A stretch of 64,000 bases of DNA, taken from assembly GCA_944472135.2 (NCBI GenBank), contig OX235270.1, forward strand, positions 116,203,842 through 116,267,841, given 5' to 3'. A program made the position numbers and the translations under genes. Source of the stretch: Trichobilharzia regenti. Its lineage: Eukaryota; Platyhelminthes; Trematoda; Strigeidida; Schistosomatidae. Of the stretch, positions 42,315-54,300 are shown piece after piece. The notes beneath the pieces are model-generated. The model was not told the origin of the DNA. It made no database searches and saw only the letters and a list, made by a program, of their open reading frames with translations. The stretch's first letter is position 1; every line of letters starts with the position of its first letter.

Positions 42315-42764
42315 GCTAGTTAAGAACGTAAGTTTTCATTTAGCAGTCACTTTTAGTTCTACAACCTGACACACTTCCATTTCTTTGGCTTTACGAATAG
42401 GAAGTTAGTTTGCAGTTAGGTTAGTGGTAATGTATGCTGCAAAAAACTTTATCATCATATTCGCCTTTTTACTATTTATTGAATGGAAGAAACTTCGTGT
42501 ATATTTCATGCATGAAACGTTATGACCTATTAGAAAGTGTTTAATTTCCTGGAGTCGATTCAACAATAATATGACATATAATCTTTTTACTTACGTGGTT
42601 TTCAAAGCATTTCTGGTATATTTAAATCAATTTGAATTTTCCCTTTGAATGATTGAACTGATGGCTCAGTCTCTTTAAACATTTCAGCTCCTTGTGTGCA
42701 TGTTTCCACGATGTCTGAGAATTTAACCTGAAGTAATTTGGCAGATGGTAACTAGGTATAGAAT

Positions 42765-42930
42765 TCAGTATAGGCAAATCTCATCCAGTTCGGGACTCGT
42801 CATCTGGATGTACCTTTACTCCCCAGTGAGTGATGGTGTTCTCACTGAGGCTCAAACCCACTGCCGATTGTTTCAAACCTCTAATTGTTATCTACTATGC
42901 CACTTGGACCACGAGAGCCACCTGTTGTGC
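42765..42930 (-). mobile_element. Sm-alpha-like SINE with hammerhead relic (minus)
   Basis: On the minus strand a tRNA-like head (GTGGTCCAAGTGGCATAG) leads to CACCATCACTCACTGGGGAG, then GGTACATCCAGATGACGAGTCC and GGATGAGAT. This is the order of the schistosome Sm-alpha hammerhead (ATCCAG, CTGACGA, GTCC loop GGAC, GAAA). Here C3 is A and GAAA is GAGA, so the ribozyme is dead. Confidence 0.65.
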
Positions 42931-42964
42931 AACTAGGGCATGCTTTTATTTAATTCAATTTTGA

Positions 42965-43150
42965 TTTTCCCTTAGACTGATTGGACCGAAGTGGTCTAGA
43001 GGATAACGCCTTGGCATGTGAAATTATGGCTACTGGATTCCAGCTGCAGTGGGGACACCATCACTCACTGGGGAGTGCAGGTACATCCAGTTGACGGGTC
43101 GCAAATAAAACGAAATGCGAGTCCTGGATTCCACTGTTATTCACCATCCG
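42965..43150 (+). mobile_element. Sm-alpha-like SINE with hammerhead relic (plus)
   Basis: The head contains TGGTCTAGAGG, a good pol III A box. The body shares CACCATCACTCACTGGGGAG with the minus copy just upstream. The 3' part is the hammerhead at 43078-43136. Together with 42765-42930 it forms an inverted pair. Confidence 0.75.
43078..43136 (+). ncRNA. Degenerate Sm-alpha-type hammerhead ribozyme
   Basis: Stem I ATCCAG/CTGGAT, GAAA and the GTC cleavage triplet are kept. The core CTGACGA has become TTGACGG (C3 to T, A9 to G), and stem II GTCG/AAAC no longer pairs well. The order and loop sequences (GGTACATCCAG and CTGGATTCCACTG) match the known schistosome Sm-alpha ribozyme. Predicted inactive. 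Confidence 0.75.
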
Positions 43151-43639
43151 CCATATCTCTGGTACATTCAGACATGTTTAGGTACTACTAGGAGAAGCAT
43201 AAATGTTATCTATTCATTCCTGGTTTCAGACAACTCATTGCTTAGTTGGTTTCAATGAAGAAGGTTTTGAAATCTTACACTTCTGCCACTTTATTTCTTA
43301 TGGATGCAATTACTTCATTTTAAGGAATTCGTTTTACCATTTCATATCCGCCTCAGACTGTGTCCGTCTAATGTTGATCTGCCTAGGGGCAGTATAGTGA
43401 TTAAGTTTAGAACTTGGGTTTTGAGTTGATCGCAGGTTGGGAATATTTTAGTCGACTCCTAGCTACTGACTACTCTATTATTCTTCAGAGTAATGTTATA
43501 TTCCAGCAAACGTGAAATCAAGGTCAAAAAAGGTTTCCTGTAGATTGTCTTCTTACGCTTGGACTGATTGATTTTCACTTGTTTTGCAGTCTGACCTATT
43601 ACAGAAATTTGCATGAAATGAACTTCACTAAATTCATAC
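43151..43639. other. Anonymous DNA between two SINEs
   Basis: Short open frames only; no gene, repeat or splice-bounded exon recognised. Confidence 0.4.
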
Positions 43640-43858
43640 TAGTGAGTTGGTGGCAGAGCGGTAGAATTCTCGCCAACCACTCAGGTGGTTCGGGGTTCGA
43701 TCCCCGGCCGACTCACTCCATTACCTCGCTAAGTCAGTAATAAGACTGGTAAAGAGGGAAGGTTGGGGGTGAGGCTGTGAAGATAAACACAACTGCTACC
43801 GAAACTTCAAGCCCCTAGCTTGAAGCCCTATGTTCCACTGGGAAAGTAAAGGAATAAA
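43640..43858 (+). mobile_element. tRNA-derived SINE with RTE-type tail
   Basis: A box TGGCAGAGCGG and B box GGTTCGATCCC. Body TTACCTCGCTAAGTCAG and TGGTAAAGAGGGAAGGTTGG. The 3' end is CTTGAAGCCCTATGTTCCAC then TGGGAAA, which is the end of the RTE LINE. An A-rich tail follows. Confidence 0.8.
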
Positions 43859-44059
43859 AAAAGAGGTATTTAGAGTTGGTAGTGATGAATTATTCTCCAA
43901 ATTAACTAAGGTATAAGGCAGTGTATTGCATCCCTAGATAGTTTCACCAGACTACTATTCATCCCATTTTATACGAAAAGAAACACCTCCCCTGTGACAG
44001 GCATATGGGAATCTAAGTTCCTTAGTTCTAAATCGGGGTCAATATAAAAAGCGGACTTC

Positions 44060-44690
44060 AGATCTGGAGGACAAATTCTGCAATATGGGCATACTTGTTT
44101 ATGTCCAGAGATTTTCATACACGTTGACTAGAAGGTGTGGTTTGACTCGATAGATCAAGCAATGGTGTGACACCAGTCGACTGTCAAGGAACTTCCGGGA
44201 ATGTGTGCTGTAATAATCAAGGTACTTTGCACGGACTCTTTCGCAGCCATTTTACTGTTTCTTGAGAGTTTTCATGTGAAGTAGTAAAAGACAGTTGTGT
44301 CTGTCAAGGAAGCCAGATGCCACTTATATTACAGATATATTAACTGATATATCTCTTACCTACTTCCATGTCTAAGAGGTTGACTTGTCATCAAGAAATA
44401 ATCTGCTTGACCTTAATTATGCAGATGATACAGTGCTTCTAAGTGAAGACACTGACAAACTGAGGTCTCCTGAGCACCTTTGAACTTATCACGGTTATGT
44501 TTCACATGACGTTCACTCATGTCTGTTGAAAGATGATGACGCAGGACAGGTTTGGACAGACTCTTAAATTAAGAATAGGGAGTGGGGTGGTTGAGTGTGT
44601 TAATCACTTCATTTGTTTGAGGAGATACATCAACCCTAATCCACTAATTGCTAGTAGAATCTCAGCATGCATGTACAAAACTCCTTTAGC
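44060..44690 (+). pseudogene. LINE family B RT fragment
   Basis: Residues LNYADDTVLLSEDTDKL (about 44412-44465) are the RT catalytic box and following region of the same family as 55150-56280. The frame is broken by several stops. A hammerhead SINE abuts the 3' side at 44700. Confidence 0.7.
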
Positions 44691-44699
44691 ATTTGGTTA

Positions 44700-44995
44700 C
44701 AGGATTTCATCATGAGCTGACATCAGTTAGAGAACCATTGGAAAACCTGAGAGTACTAGACAGATGTTTCGTCCTAGTTTGGGACTCTTCACAGTACGCA
44801 CCCACCGGGGTTCGAACCCAAGGCCTTCTGGTTACAAGGCGAGCTCGTATACCATTAAGCCACTGGGACCCAATCCAATGGCCCATGAATTCTAACTTCT
44901 GCCAATTCACGATATAGCGCAACTGCTAGCCAATGTCTTCGGCGAGTACTTGTCCTCACACCCGACCTGCTTCACCCTACTGGTCACGATTTCTT
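44700..44995 (-). mobile_element. tRNA-derived hammerhead SINE with linker
   Basis: Minus-strand linker (GTGACCAGTAGGGTGAAGC, then GACATTGGCTAGCAGTTGCG) precedes the tRNA-like head (GGGTCCCAGTGGCTTAATGG, B box GGTTCGAACCCC), the ribozyme at 44753-44797 and the tail. It thus shows the linker-head-ribozyme-tail order of the 400 bp unit. Confidence 0.8.
44753..44797 (-). ncRNA. Degenerate hammerhead ribozyme
   Basis: GTACTG is followed directly by TGAAGA, so one core base (C3) is deleted. GTCC/GGAC, GAAA and GTC remain. Stem III is no longer palindromic (ACATCTGT). Predicted inactive. Confidence 0.65.
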
Positions 44996-46210
44996 TAGCA
45001 TTTGCCAACTGAGACCATCTCTGACTTCAGTGTGACAATCATTTATCCATTAAACGATGTGTGTAATGTATTAGAACGAAGTTTGTTGTCCATTTTCACA
45101 TTTGCCAGATATGGATATTGAAAACGGATGGTGTACAAAATCAGTGGTTTTTGACTGTAAGTGTTTGCTTTCTGTTTGTCAAGCTATTTGAATTAATATC
45201 ACCAGTATTCATGAGGTAACGAGTTTAGTATTAGTTAAGGCTGTTAAGCCATTCGATATGATGGAGAAGCCCAGTCGACTGACATTACAAGGATATAGGT
45301 TACACATGTTGACGAACCGCCTTCCTCGTCGAGTGACGTCAGCTGATATGGATTGAGGTTGGGGGAAAGATTATGCGGTATTCAGACTGAAACATGACAT
45401 CAATCCGTAGAGTCTTTTTAAGTGATGGTTTGAACCAAGCACAGAGATACTAACCGCATGACTAGGGTTTCCATGAAACTAAGATGTAGTAGTTGTAGAC
45501 TTTTACTGACATGGCTGAAAATGTTTCTCAATGGTTTGTGTCCATTAACTCCTTCTAAGCTTCTAGATTCATTCAGTTGTCGTCAGGCTCCAAGTAATAA
45601 TTTATCTTTCTCATTCACCTTTCCGATTATTATATTTTCTTCGAATTAATGTTGGAGAAGAATTTGGACATTGTTTTAGAACATATTTTCATATTACATA
45701 AGTTCATTTGATCTACCACAGTGTTATTGTAGAATTAATTCTCCAGAACGACTTACTGCTCATGATCACATCAATGTATTTAAATGACTACTTAATCTCT
45801 TAATATTAGCCTTACTCCCTCCAGTTTTGTTATTACAATTTTTCATATATTCGGTATTGGTGTTGCATCATTCTGAATGCACGTAATTAGTGTTGATTCA
45901 ATGAACAAAGATTCGGTGATAAACCTCTGTCTTCAACCAGGTCTATTACTATTTACTGCTTCATCTAATCTACACTGTTATCTAAATTCATGTAAATGAA
46001 TCTATAGCAATAGTCGAGCTTTTTAAAGGGATTTAACATAGCAGGTTTAATATATTGAGATGTAACTAAATTCTTATGTTTCCATAAACTAAGTGACACC
46101 GAACTACTAGTGTTATCTACGCAAATGGTACTCGAAACATCATCCAGTCATTAAAACTGTATCACTTAGATATGATAGAGAAGATTTCTAGCTCAGGTGG
46201 ATGATTTTGA
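44996..46210. other. Anonymous AT-rich DNA
   Basis: No gene or recognised element; frames are short. Confidence 0.45.
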
Positions 46211-46303
46211 TGTGGTTGTGTTCTCTGAGCTGGATGGTTGATTTGCGAAGCTTTCATCACCCTACTAGGTGACATTTTCAGCGCATACTTCAAATTGAAG
46301 TAT
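46211..46303 (-). repeat. Dispersed repeat with hammerhead-like motif
   Basis: Third copy of the 1262-1349 repeat. Stem II here is a perfect TCACC/GGTGA. The core is CTGAAAA rather than CTGAAGA, so G8 is lost. A run of ten G lies immediately beyond its 5' end (46304-46313). Confidence 0.5.
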
Positions 46304-48394
46304 GGGGGGGGGGTAGGATCACAAGAAGTACTAGCAACTCGGTCTTTACTCTTCCTTTATTTGACTACGTAATATTTGGCTTTAAGTTCCTCCCCTTTAA
46401 CTATAACATAATTCTGCTTGCTTTTGTTTTTATGACTTCAGCTGAGCTGACCACACTAATACACAACTAATTGGTTACTTATCCACCTCTCATCTTTATC
46501 ACCCAATTCCTCTTTCATTGTACCCGAATCTTTTTGGTTTTGTTTAAGCTGGAACTTTCTGTATGTAAGCTATGTAGCTGTGATTTTTGGGCCCTGTTCA
46601 TCAGCTGCTAACTGAAATCAAGTCACTTTTGGATGTACGTTGAAACTCCCCTCTACAGAATCTTATTTCTTAGGTTGTAAGCGACTGATGAGAAGCCGAC
46701 GAAATAGATGATGGTTACACCTCATTCTGTACAGGCTATCACCTTCGCTTTATTCAAAAAGCAGGTTAGGAAGTCGTATGAATACATTTTTATTATTATG
46801 AGCAATAAATTGTACTCGAATAGTCCATCCAGTTAATTATATTGCATTACTGCATGTTATACTAGATTTATATCTTATGCAATGATGTTCTGACACAGCG
46901 TCTACACTCTATACTCTCATAACTAGCCATACCTTCCAGTAACATACTATTCAACTTTATTAGACCGATAACAATAGAAGCTACAATATTTGACTTCACA
47001 TAACGATAGAATGATTCGTACGCCGAAAAGATCTGAGGTAAGCAGAGTTAGCCTTATAACTGCTACAAAATCCATTTTGGCATTGGCCACCTTATGCTCT
47101 TTAGTGACGGTCAATAGAAGGTTGTGCTGGAAGTTGAAAACCGATCTCATCAAGTACCAAGATGAGTTAGAGAATCACTGAAAACAAAGAAGAATGGTAC
47201 ACCTACTTCATCCTAGTTTAGGACTCTTTGACAACCAATACCCATGGCCACAGCAGGATCCTTCAAGTTACGAGGCCAGCCAAAATGAAACAGATATCCA
47301 ATGCTCCCTGGTTTTTAATGATTCTCTAAATGGGGTTTGTTTCGTGATGAAATCCATGTTGAAAATGATCCAAATCCCTACAAAACCAACTCTGAATAAA
47401 AGGTGAACGTCCACACGAGTCACGTCTTCACTACAATAATGCAAAACTTTTGTGGAGGGCAGAAACAAACACCTTAAGCACCAAGGTTCATTCAAATGTC
47501 CCCCAGAAATTCATCCCTACGACACAAACACGCAAGATTCCCTAGCTGCCTTTATGCATTTCTACTTCTTCTTATTTTGTCATTCTAACCAAGTGACGAA
47601 TGTGCAGTCGATTCACTGAGTAATTTCACTCGTCAAGAATCTTCAACTAATAAACCCCAGATAGGCAAACCATCTTTCTACGTGCCTCCGGCTAACAATA
47701 GTGAATGATTTCACGTTTTAGTCTAACCAATTTTCCAACTTAATTCTATTTCAGGCAAATTTGCTAATTGAGGTGGCTTGTCATGAGTAACAAGTTCACA
47801 CCTGTCGTTTTAAATGATTACTTTAATGTAGTTTATTTGCTTATCAGTCTTACATCTTCCAATGTAATTCTAATAGCATACATATCCCTGTATGTAGAGT
47901 ATTCAGCTAGAGTTCTACCGAAATGTGATGAAACCATTAAATCCTGCTTTATTAACCCTTGTTACTTGTTTTAAAGTAACACATATTTCAGACACTTAAA
48001 CAAATGAAGGTTAACAACCTTATCAACTGACTGACTTTACCTTCCGCAGCTTAGAACTCCACGTTTAGCCACAACACTACTTAATACGTCACACCAATTA
48101 ACGTAAACAACTGAAGGTATCTTCCGTCAAAAAAGTATATTTTTCATATTCTCTGCTCTCATACGCCATGTTTGTCAACAGTAAAATGGAGAAAATGAAC
48201 AATTTAACTAATAAATGACATTATTTTAACCAAATTAAACTCAACAGCGACAGTGAAGCTGTCTAGAAAAAAGAAAACTGAAGGTTTTTTTTTGGAGGAA
48301 ATGAAACGACGTAAAAGTAGTGAATGGAAGTGTTTATATCAAAAATAAATCAAATGCAAACATAAAAAGACGGTGTAACCACGACCGCACAGCA
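46304..48394. other. Anonymous DNA downstream of the HOP2-like gene
   Basis: No supported gene. 47165-47360 is a heavily mutated plus/minus mosaic resembling the hammerhead SINE (GAGTTAGAGAATCACTGAAA, CATCCTAGTTTAGGACTC). 46795-46830 resembles the foldback arm at 1014-1050. Confidence 0.4.
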
Positions 48395-51300
48395 TTATGT
48401 AGGTATTTTAGCTCCACAGTCTTCATCTGTTTCAATGCCTATATCAGACTGAAACAATAAAACAATGATTTAAACAAATATACGAAGAGAAATTCGAAAG
48501 AGCTTTCCAAAAAATAACGACCCGTATTACTAAAAATTACTCTGCAATCCTACACAGAAATGTTTCTTTTATGACTACTTTTTTCAAGTTGGATTGAGAC
48601 TAAAGCTGGTAAAGAATGAAGATGACGATTTCCTAACACATGTGGGTGTCGTTAACAGAGATGGTGAGCGATTGTGACAGATGATGAATTTAAAGCCTTC
48701 ACTCTAATACGGAAACTTCAGTCACCTAAGTTTGGAGACATCCGCACACGACTACTTGAAGGGCTATGACATCTTAAGTCATCCACATTTTCTCATAAAT
48801 ACCAACCGTTAACTTTAACTGACTTAGAGCAGAATACCAGTCTAGGCCGATCATTGAGTTTAGAGGGTTGTGATATTCATATATTATGGCAGATTAAAAG
48901 GCACTCTATATCACCCAAGTACTCTTAATGCATCTATTGATTATCCTGTTCTAGTCAAACAAATGAAAGCATTTCGAAAACTCCCCGTTCACCATAAAGG
49001 CGTTGCAGAACTGAGCATAGTACAGAAAGTACCGTTGTCAACAGTGTAATCCAGTCTGTCTTGAAGAAGGACACTGCCAGCCCCGCAAAAATGTATGTCG
49101 ATCCTGAGAGAAATCAGGATCTGATATGTGTGAATCTGTTAGCTGAATATCATGTTATAACGCCAAGCGAAGGCAAGTAGCCTGATATTCAGATAAATGG
49201 TCATCATACATAACTATAATTGGTTATTGCATCTGCCTTTATCATTATTTCAGGAAAGCTTTGGAAGTACAGCTATACTCGTACACACTGAACATAGTGC
49301 CTTAACTCTAATGAACATCAATGGAGGTAGATTATCCCACTCAACTTTTCCAATGTCTATCCTTCTGCAATATCACATTAATGGGGAACACTTTTGCGTC
49401 GACCAAAGTGACTTAAATATTTTGGATTTCTGTTTTCCTCCTCACACACGGCTGAATGTATCGATAAGCTCCAGGTGTTACTCAAGATACTAGACGTTTC
49501 TAAAACAGAGATAGTGTTTAAAACCATATCAATCTGCATGTGAAACGCTGAAAAGTCTTTGAGGTGTAACGGTGAAGTAACGCACTTTAAAACAGATACA
49601 CCCCATTATGCCATTATGTCAGCATTGAGTCAATTAGCAGCAACTTGTAATAAATTCTAAGTATTATCTATTATTTGTCTCTTTCCTTCAAAAAGAAACA
49701 TATAACTTCAGCAGTACATTTTCACTCCACTCGCTTTTCTGACATCGTCCTTAGTATGCACTACTAGTGTCTACACACTACCTAAAGTCTCGATCAAATC
49801 CCTTGAAGACGAAAAATGATAGCACCTTATTCGATGGTGAAAACACGACTTTTGAAAAAATCATTCGACCATCTTATAATAATTTTATGTTCTAAGGCTC
49901 AAGTCAATTTTATTAGCAATCAATACAGGACCTTGCGATTTGTCAGTTATCCGAATCTTTGTAAGTTATTGTAACTGCCTACTCTAAACACAAAATAAAT
50001 ACAACCTGAGTAAAACACTTTAGGTCAGCCACATGATCTTGGCTCAGTAAGCTATCACTATAAAACCTACTACAGGTAAGTACAACGTACCATTAACTGT
50101 TTCTTGCTTGACGGATATCCCTCAGCCACAGCATCGATAATATTCATTGCCTAAAAGTAAATCGAAATATACAAAACATTTGGTTATAAGCATAAAATGA
50201 ATTAGGTACTTTGAAAACATATCTAACATCCCCCCTTCTTAGAAATGAATGCTTTAGTAAAAGAATTCCCTATCTTGATGCTAATGATCATAGTTCCATA
50301 GCATGTAAGGATGTAAACACTATTTTATTCGCCTCTGTAAAATGAGTGACTAACATCTCAGGAATTCCGGAGGCAGGATTATATCAGCTTCCCAGTAATT
50401 AATGTTATCCCTCATCCCCAAAATGAATGGTGCTTTCGCCTGGACCATAGTTGAGAAGTTTAACAAACACTGACAAAAAGCATTGCTTTTTAGGTTGCCT
50501 CTGGATTAATCAACGTGGAAACGTGGTCAATAGGTCTAGCCCCGTGAGTTCGAAACTCACCTCATCTCACTAGATTTCTTCTAGCAACACCATCATTAAT
50601 TTTTGTATATTATTAAATGTATCGAAGTGAATGTAGCTACTAAGAGGTGTACCAAACTTTTCTATGATCCAGTTAGCTATTTACGTCTATTTGTATTGGA
50701 ATCTCTAATCGAGTCGGTCGTAGATAAAAAAAAGTTTATAAAATCAACTTTTTGTAAGGTATCAATACTTCAAGACTGCCCACTGAAATATAATACCCTA
50801 GCTGATCCATCTTCTGGCAACAAAATATTGATTATCTATCTTTGGTCTGGAAACTGAGTAATGCGTGAAGAAACAGATTACTTTTTCGGCTTGTATTATT
50901 ATTATTGTTCCCTTGGGTTCCCAGTGGAACATAGGGCTTCAACTTCACTTGCTTCTGTCTTCTGCTGTACTTTTCACCTGCCTCCATGTTAGTCCATGCT
51001 CTTTCAACTCCTCTTCACACCATCTCCTCCATGTCACCCTTGCACTGACGTCCCACTCGCCGCGTGCTTCCCTTTCGGGTTCCACTCGACCAATGGCCTG
51101 ACGCGCGCGCGATATCACCCAGCGGCCTCCTCGGCGAATGTTCAATCCACCTACACTTTTTCCTGCATATTTGTTGGTTGGCGATTGGTTCTTGTTTTGC
51201 TTGTTCCCATAGTTTCTTGTTGGTGATTCTTTCTGGCCCGGCCATCTGATCTTCAGCATAGAGCGAAGACAGTTAGTTGTTGATAAAGGTAACGTCTGCA

Positions 51301-54300
51301 ACAGGCTGTTGGAAATATTCTTTGTGACCCGCCCGCCCGCCAAGTTTCTGATCCGTATAGAAGAACTGACTGACTTGACGCTTGTATTGAAAATCCGACC
51401 GAATTTTGTTGTTGATGTGGCTGAGTGACGAAGATATCCAGATTGATTTCAGGTTGATGAATGTGTTTCCCACCTTCCCGATTCTCGCTCGATTTGACAT
51501 CCTCGTCCGTTCCTCCTGTATTTGAGACAATGCTCCCTCCTAGATAAGTGAATGAAGTAACTTCTTTCAAATCCCTCCCGTTGATGGTGATTGACGCTGG
51601 ATGTTTCTGACGTTGTTGTTGTTGGTTGGTTATTTTCATAACCTCCGTCTTGTCTACGTTCACATGGAGTCCTGTCTTTGCCGGTTGCTTCTTCCACCAG
51701 TTTGTCGGTTTTCGCTTGTAAGTCTTCGATTATGTGTGACATCAAACATAAATCATCGCCGTGCGAAATCCAGGTCTTCTAGGTTCTTCACGTCGGTCCA
51801 GGATATCCCTGTCTTCTCGTTTCCCACTGTCTGACGCATAATACAGTCCACCACAATTAGGAATATCATTGGTGATAATAAGCAAGCACCCTTGTCTGAC
51901 TCCTGTGTTTACTCCAAACGCCTCGCTGAGTTTTCCGTTGTGGATCACTTGACATGTGCCGTTGTCGTACAGCTGTTGAATAAGGTTGATGAATATTTGG
52001 GGTACGCCATAGTACTCGAGTAGTTTCCAAATTACTTCACGGTCAACGCTGTCGAAGGCCTTCTCAAAGTCTATAAAGTTGAGGTAGAGGTTTGATCGCC
52101 ATTCCATGCTTTGTTCTGTGATGATGATGCGTAGAGTTGCAATTTGGTCAGTACATGATTTGCCTTTCCTGAATCCAGCTTGTTCTGGTCGGAGTTCTGT
52201 ATCCAGTGCGTCCTTTAATCTCTCCAGGATGATGCGACTCAGGATTTTACTTGGCGTCGATAGGAGCATGATTCCTCGCCAGTTCTTGCAGAGTGGGTCC
52301 TAAGTCGCCCTTCTTTGGTAGTTTCACGAGGTAACCTTTCCTCCAGTCAGTAGGCACCTTTCCCTCCTTCCAGACCTTTTGCAATAATGGAGTCAGCATG
52401 TCTGCTGTAGTCTCTGGGTCCACTTTCAGTGCTTCAGGGGTATTCCATCTGGTCCAGCTGCTTTTCCAGCTTTCAGAAGTTTGATTGCTTTCAAGACTTC
52501 AGCTCTCGTTGGAGGATTGGTGTCAACTTGCAGTTGTTGTGCGCTGCTGTTGGTATTTCTGGACGGGTTGCAGGTGGTGGTCGGTTCAAGAGTCCTTTGA
52601 AGTGATCCGCCCATTGTTTAATCTGTCTTTTTTCCTTGGTAATTGGGTTCCCTTGGCTGTCTTTTATAGGTTTCGCTTGTGTTGATCTCTTCCCGGATAG
52701 AGATTTGGTTATCTGATATAATGTCCTCAGGTCCCTTTTGCCTGCTGCCTTCTCAGCTTCAGTGGCCAGGTTGTCGTAGAATCGTCTTTTGTCCTTCCTA
52801 GCACTCTTCTTCACTTCTTTGTCCAGTGCTGTGTAAGTTGAGCTCAGCGTCTCCTTCTCCTGTCCGTCCTTGCATTGAATCATTTTCTCTTTCACCATTC
52901 TCCTCTCTTCTATTAATTTCCAAGTGTCCGTTGAGAGCCATTCCTTGTCTTGTCTCTTCTTTCTTCCTAGAACCGTTGAACACGTTTCGTTGAGAATCGC
53001 CTTCAGAGACTTCCAATGTTCTTCCACGCATGATTCTTCAGTGATGTCGCGTAGTGTTTCCTGCTTTGCTCTGACAGTTGCAGTGGAAGTGTCCTTTGTG
53101 GTTGTGTCCTTCAGTAATTGAGTGTTGAACTTGCATTGTGGCCTATCCCCAGCTATCCTCGAGGCTTTTAGCTTCACCTTGAAAGTCCCTTGTACTAGAT
53201 AGTGGTCTGAACCCACATCTGCTCCTCTCCTTGACCTTGTGTCCAGTAGGCTCCGTCTCCACTTTCTTGAAATTGAGATGAAGTCTATTTGGTTTCTGGT
53301 GTTTCCATCTGGTGAAATCCATGTCGTCTTGTGTATATCCTTGTGTTTGAACACACTACCACCAATCACCAAATCATTGAAGGCGCAGAAGTCTGAGAAG
53401 AGTTCACCATTGTCGTTCATTTCACCGAGGGCCTCACGACCCATGGTGAGTTCTCTTCCTGTGTTGTCTCGTCCCAGCTTCGCATTCATGTCGCCCATCA
53501 GGATTTTGATATCGCCATTTGGGACGTTGTCCATTATTGTTTGTAGTTGTCTGTAGAACGCCTCCTTCTTCTCTTGTTCTGAGACGTTTGTAGGCGCATA
53601 GCATTGAATGACTGTAACTTTCCTTCCTTTTGAGTTGAACCTGGCTGTCATTATCCTGGAGGAGATTGGTTCCCACTGCATGAGAGCTTTGGTTGCTGTT
53701 GGTGACATCATGATGGCCACTCCCTCGGTGTGCTCGTGATTGTTCTCTGGGTAACCGGAATAGATTATTGTCTCTCAGTTGGTAGTTGGCACCTTCCAGT
53801 TCCGTTCCATCTGCTCTCGCAGATTCCCAACACTTCTATTCTGTACCTTCTCATTTCAGCGGCTATCTGGGCAGCCTTTCCAGTTTCGTACATTGTGCGA
53901 ACATTCCAGGTACCCATCCTTACTTTTGCTTTCATCGAAAGAAGGCACATCGGCTGACTGGCTTTCCGAAGGCCTTCACCAGCCTGCGTCATTTCACTTC
54001 CCCGATTCCAGCGAAAAATAGGGTTGTTGTTTAGAATTTTTAATATATTTGTGCGTTGAAGTTTCTGTAGCGATATGGTTAAGTTTTGGAGGTGAAGTTG
54101 CTAGCACCACGCCCCAAACCTTCCTCTTTATCCGAGCTTGAAACCGGCTAGAAAACTAGCGAGCTAGTAATCTAGGCAAGGTTTTTCAGCTTGTATAGAG
54201 TTAAACAAATACTTGCATCTATCGAGCGTATATTCTATCAAGATATTAAGTGAGAAAACATAGCTACGTTTTAACACGGTCTTATATATTTAATCCCAAC

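Noticed and set aside
48670..49190. LTR-retrotransposon gag gene
   Set aside because: Only a short Gag-like run (TDDEFKAF, then IRTRLLEGL) is seen before stops; too weak for a separate element call.
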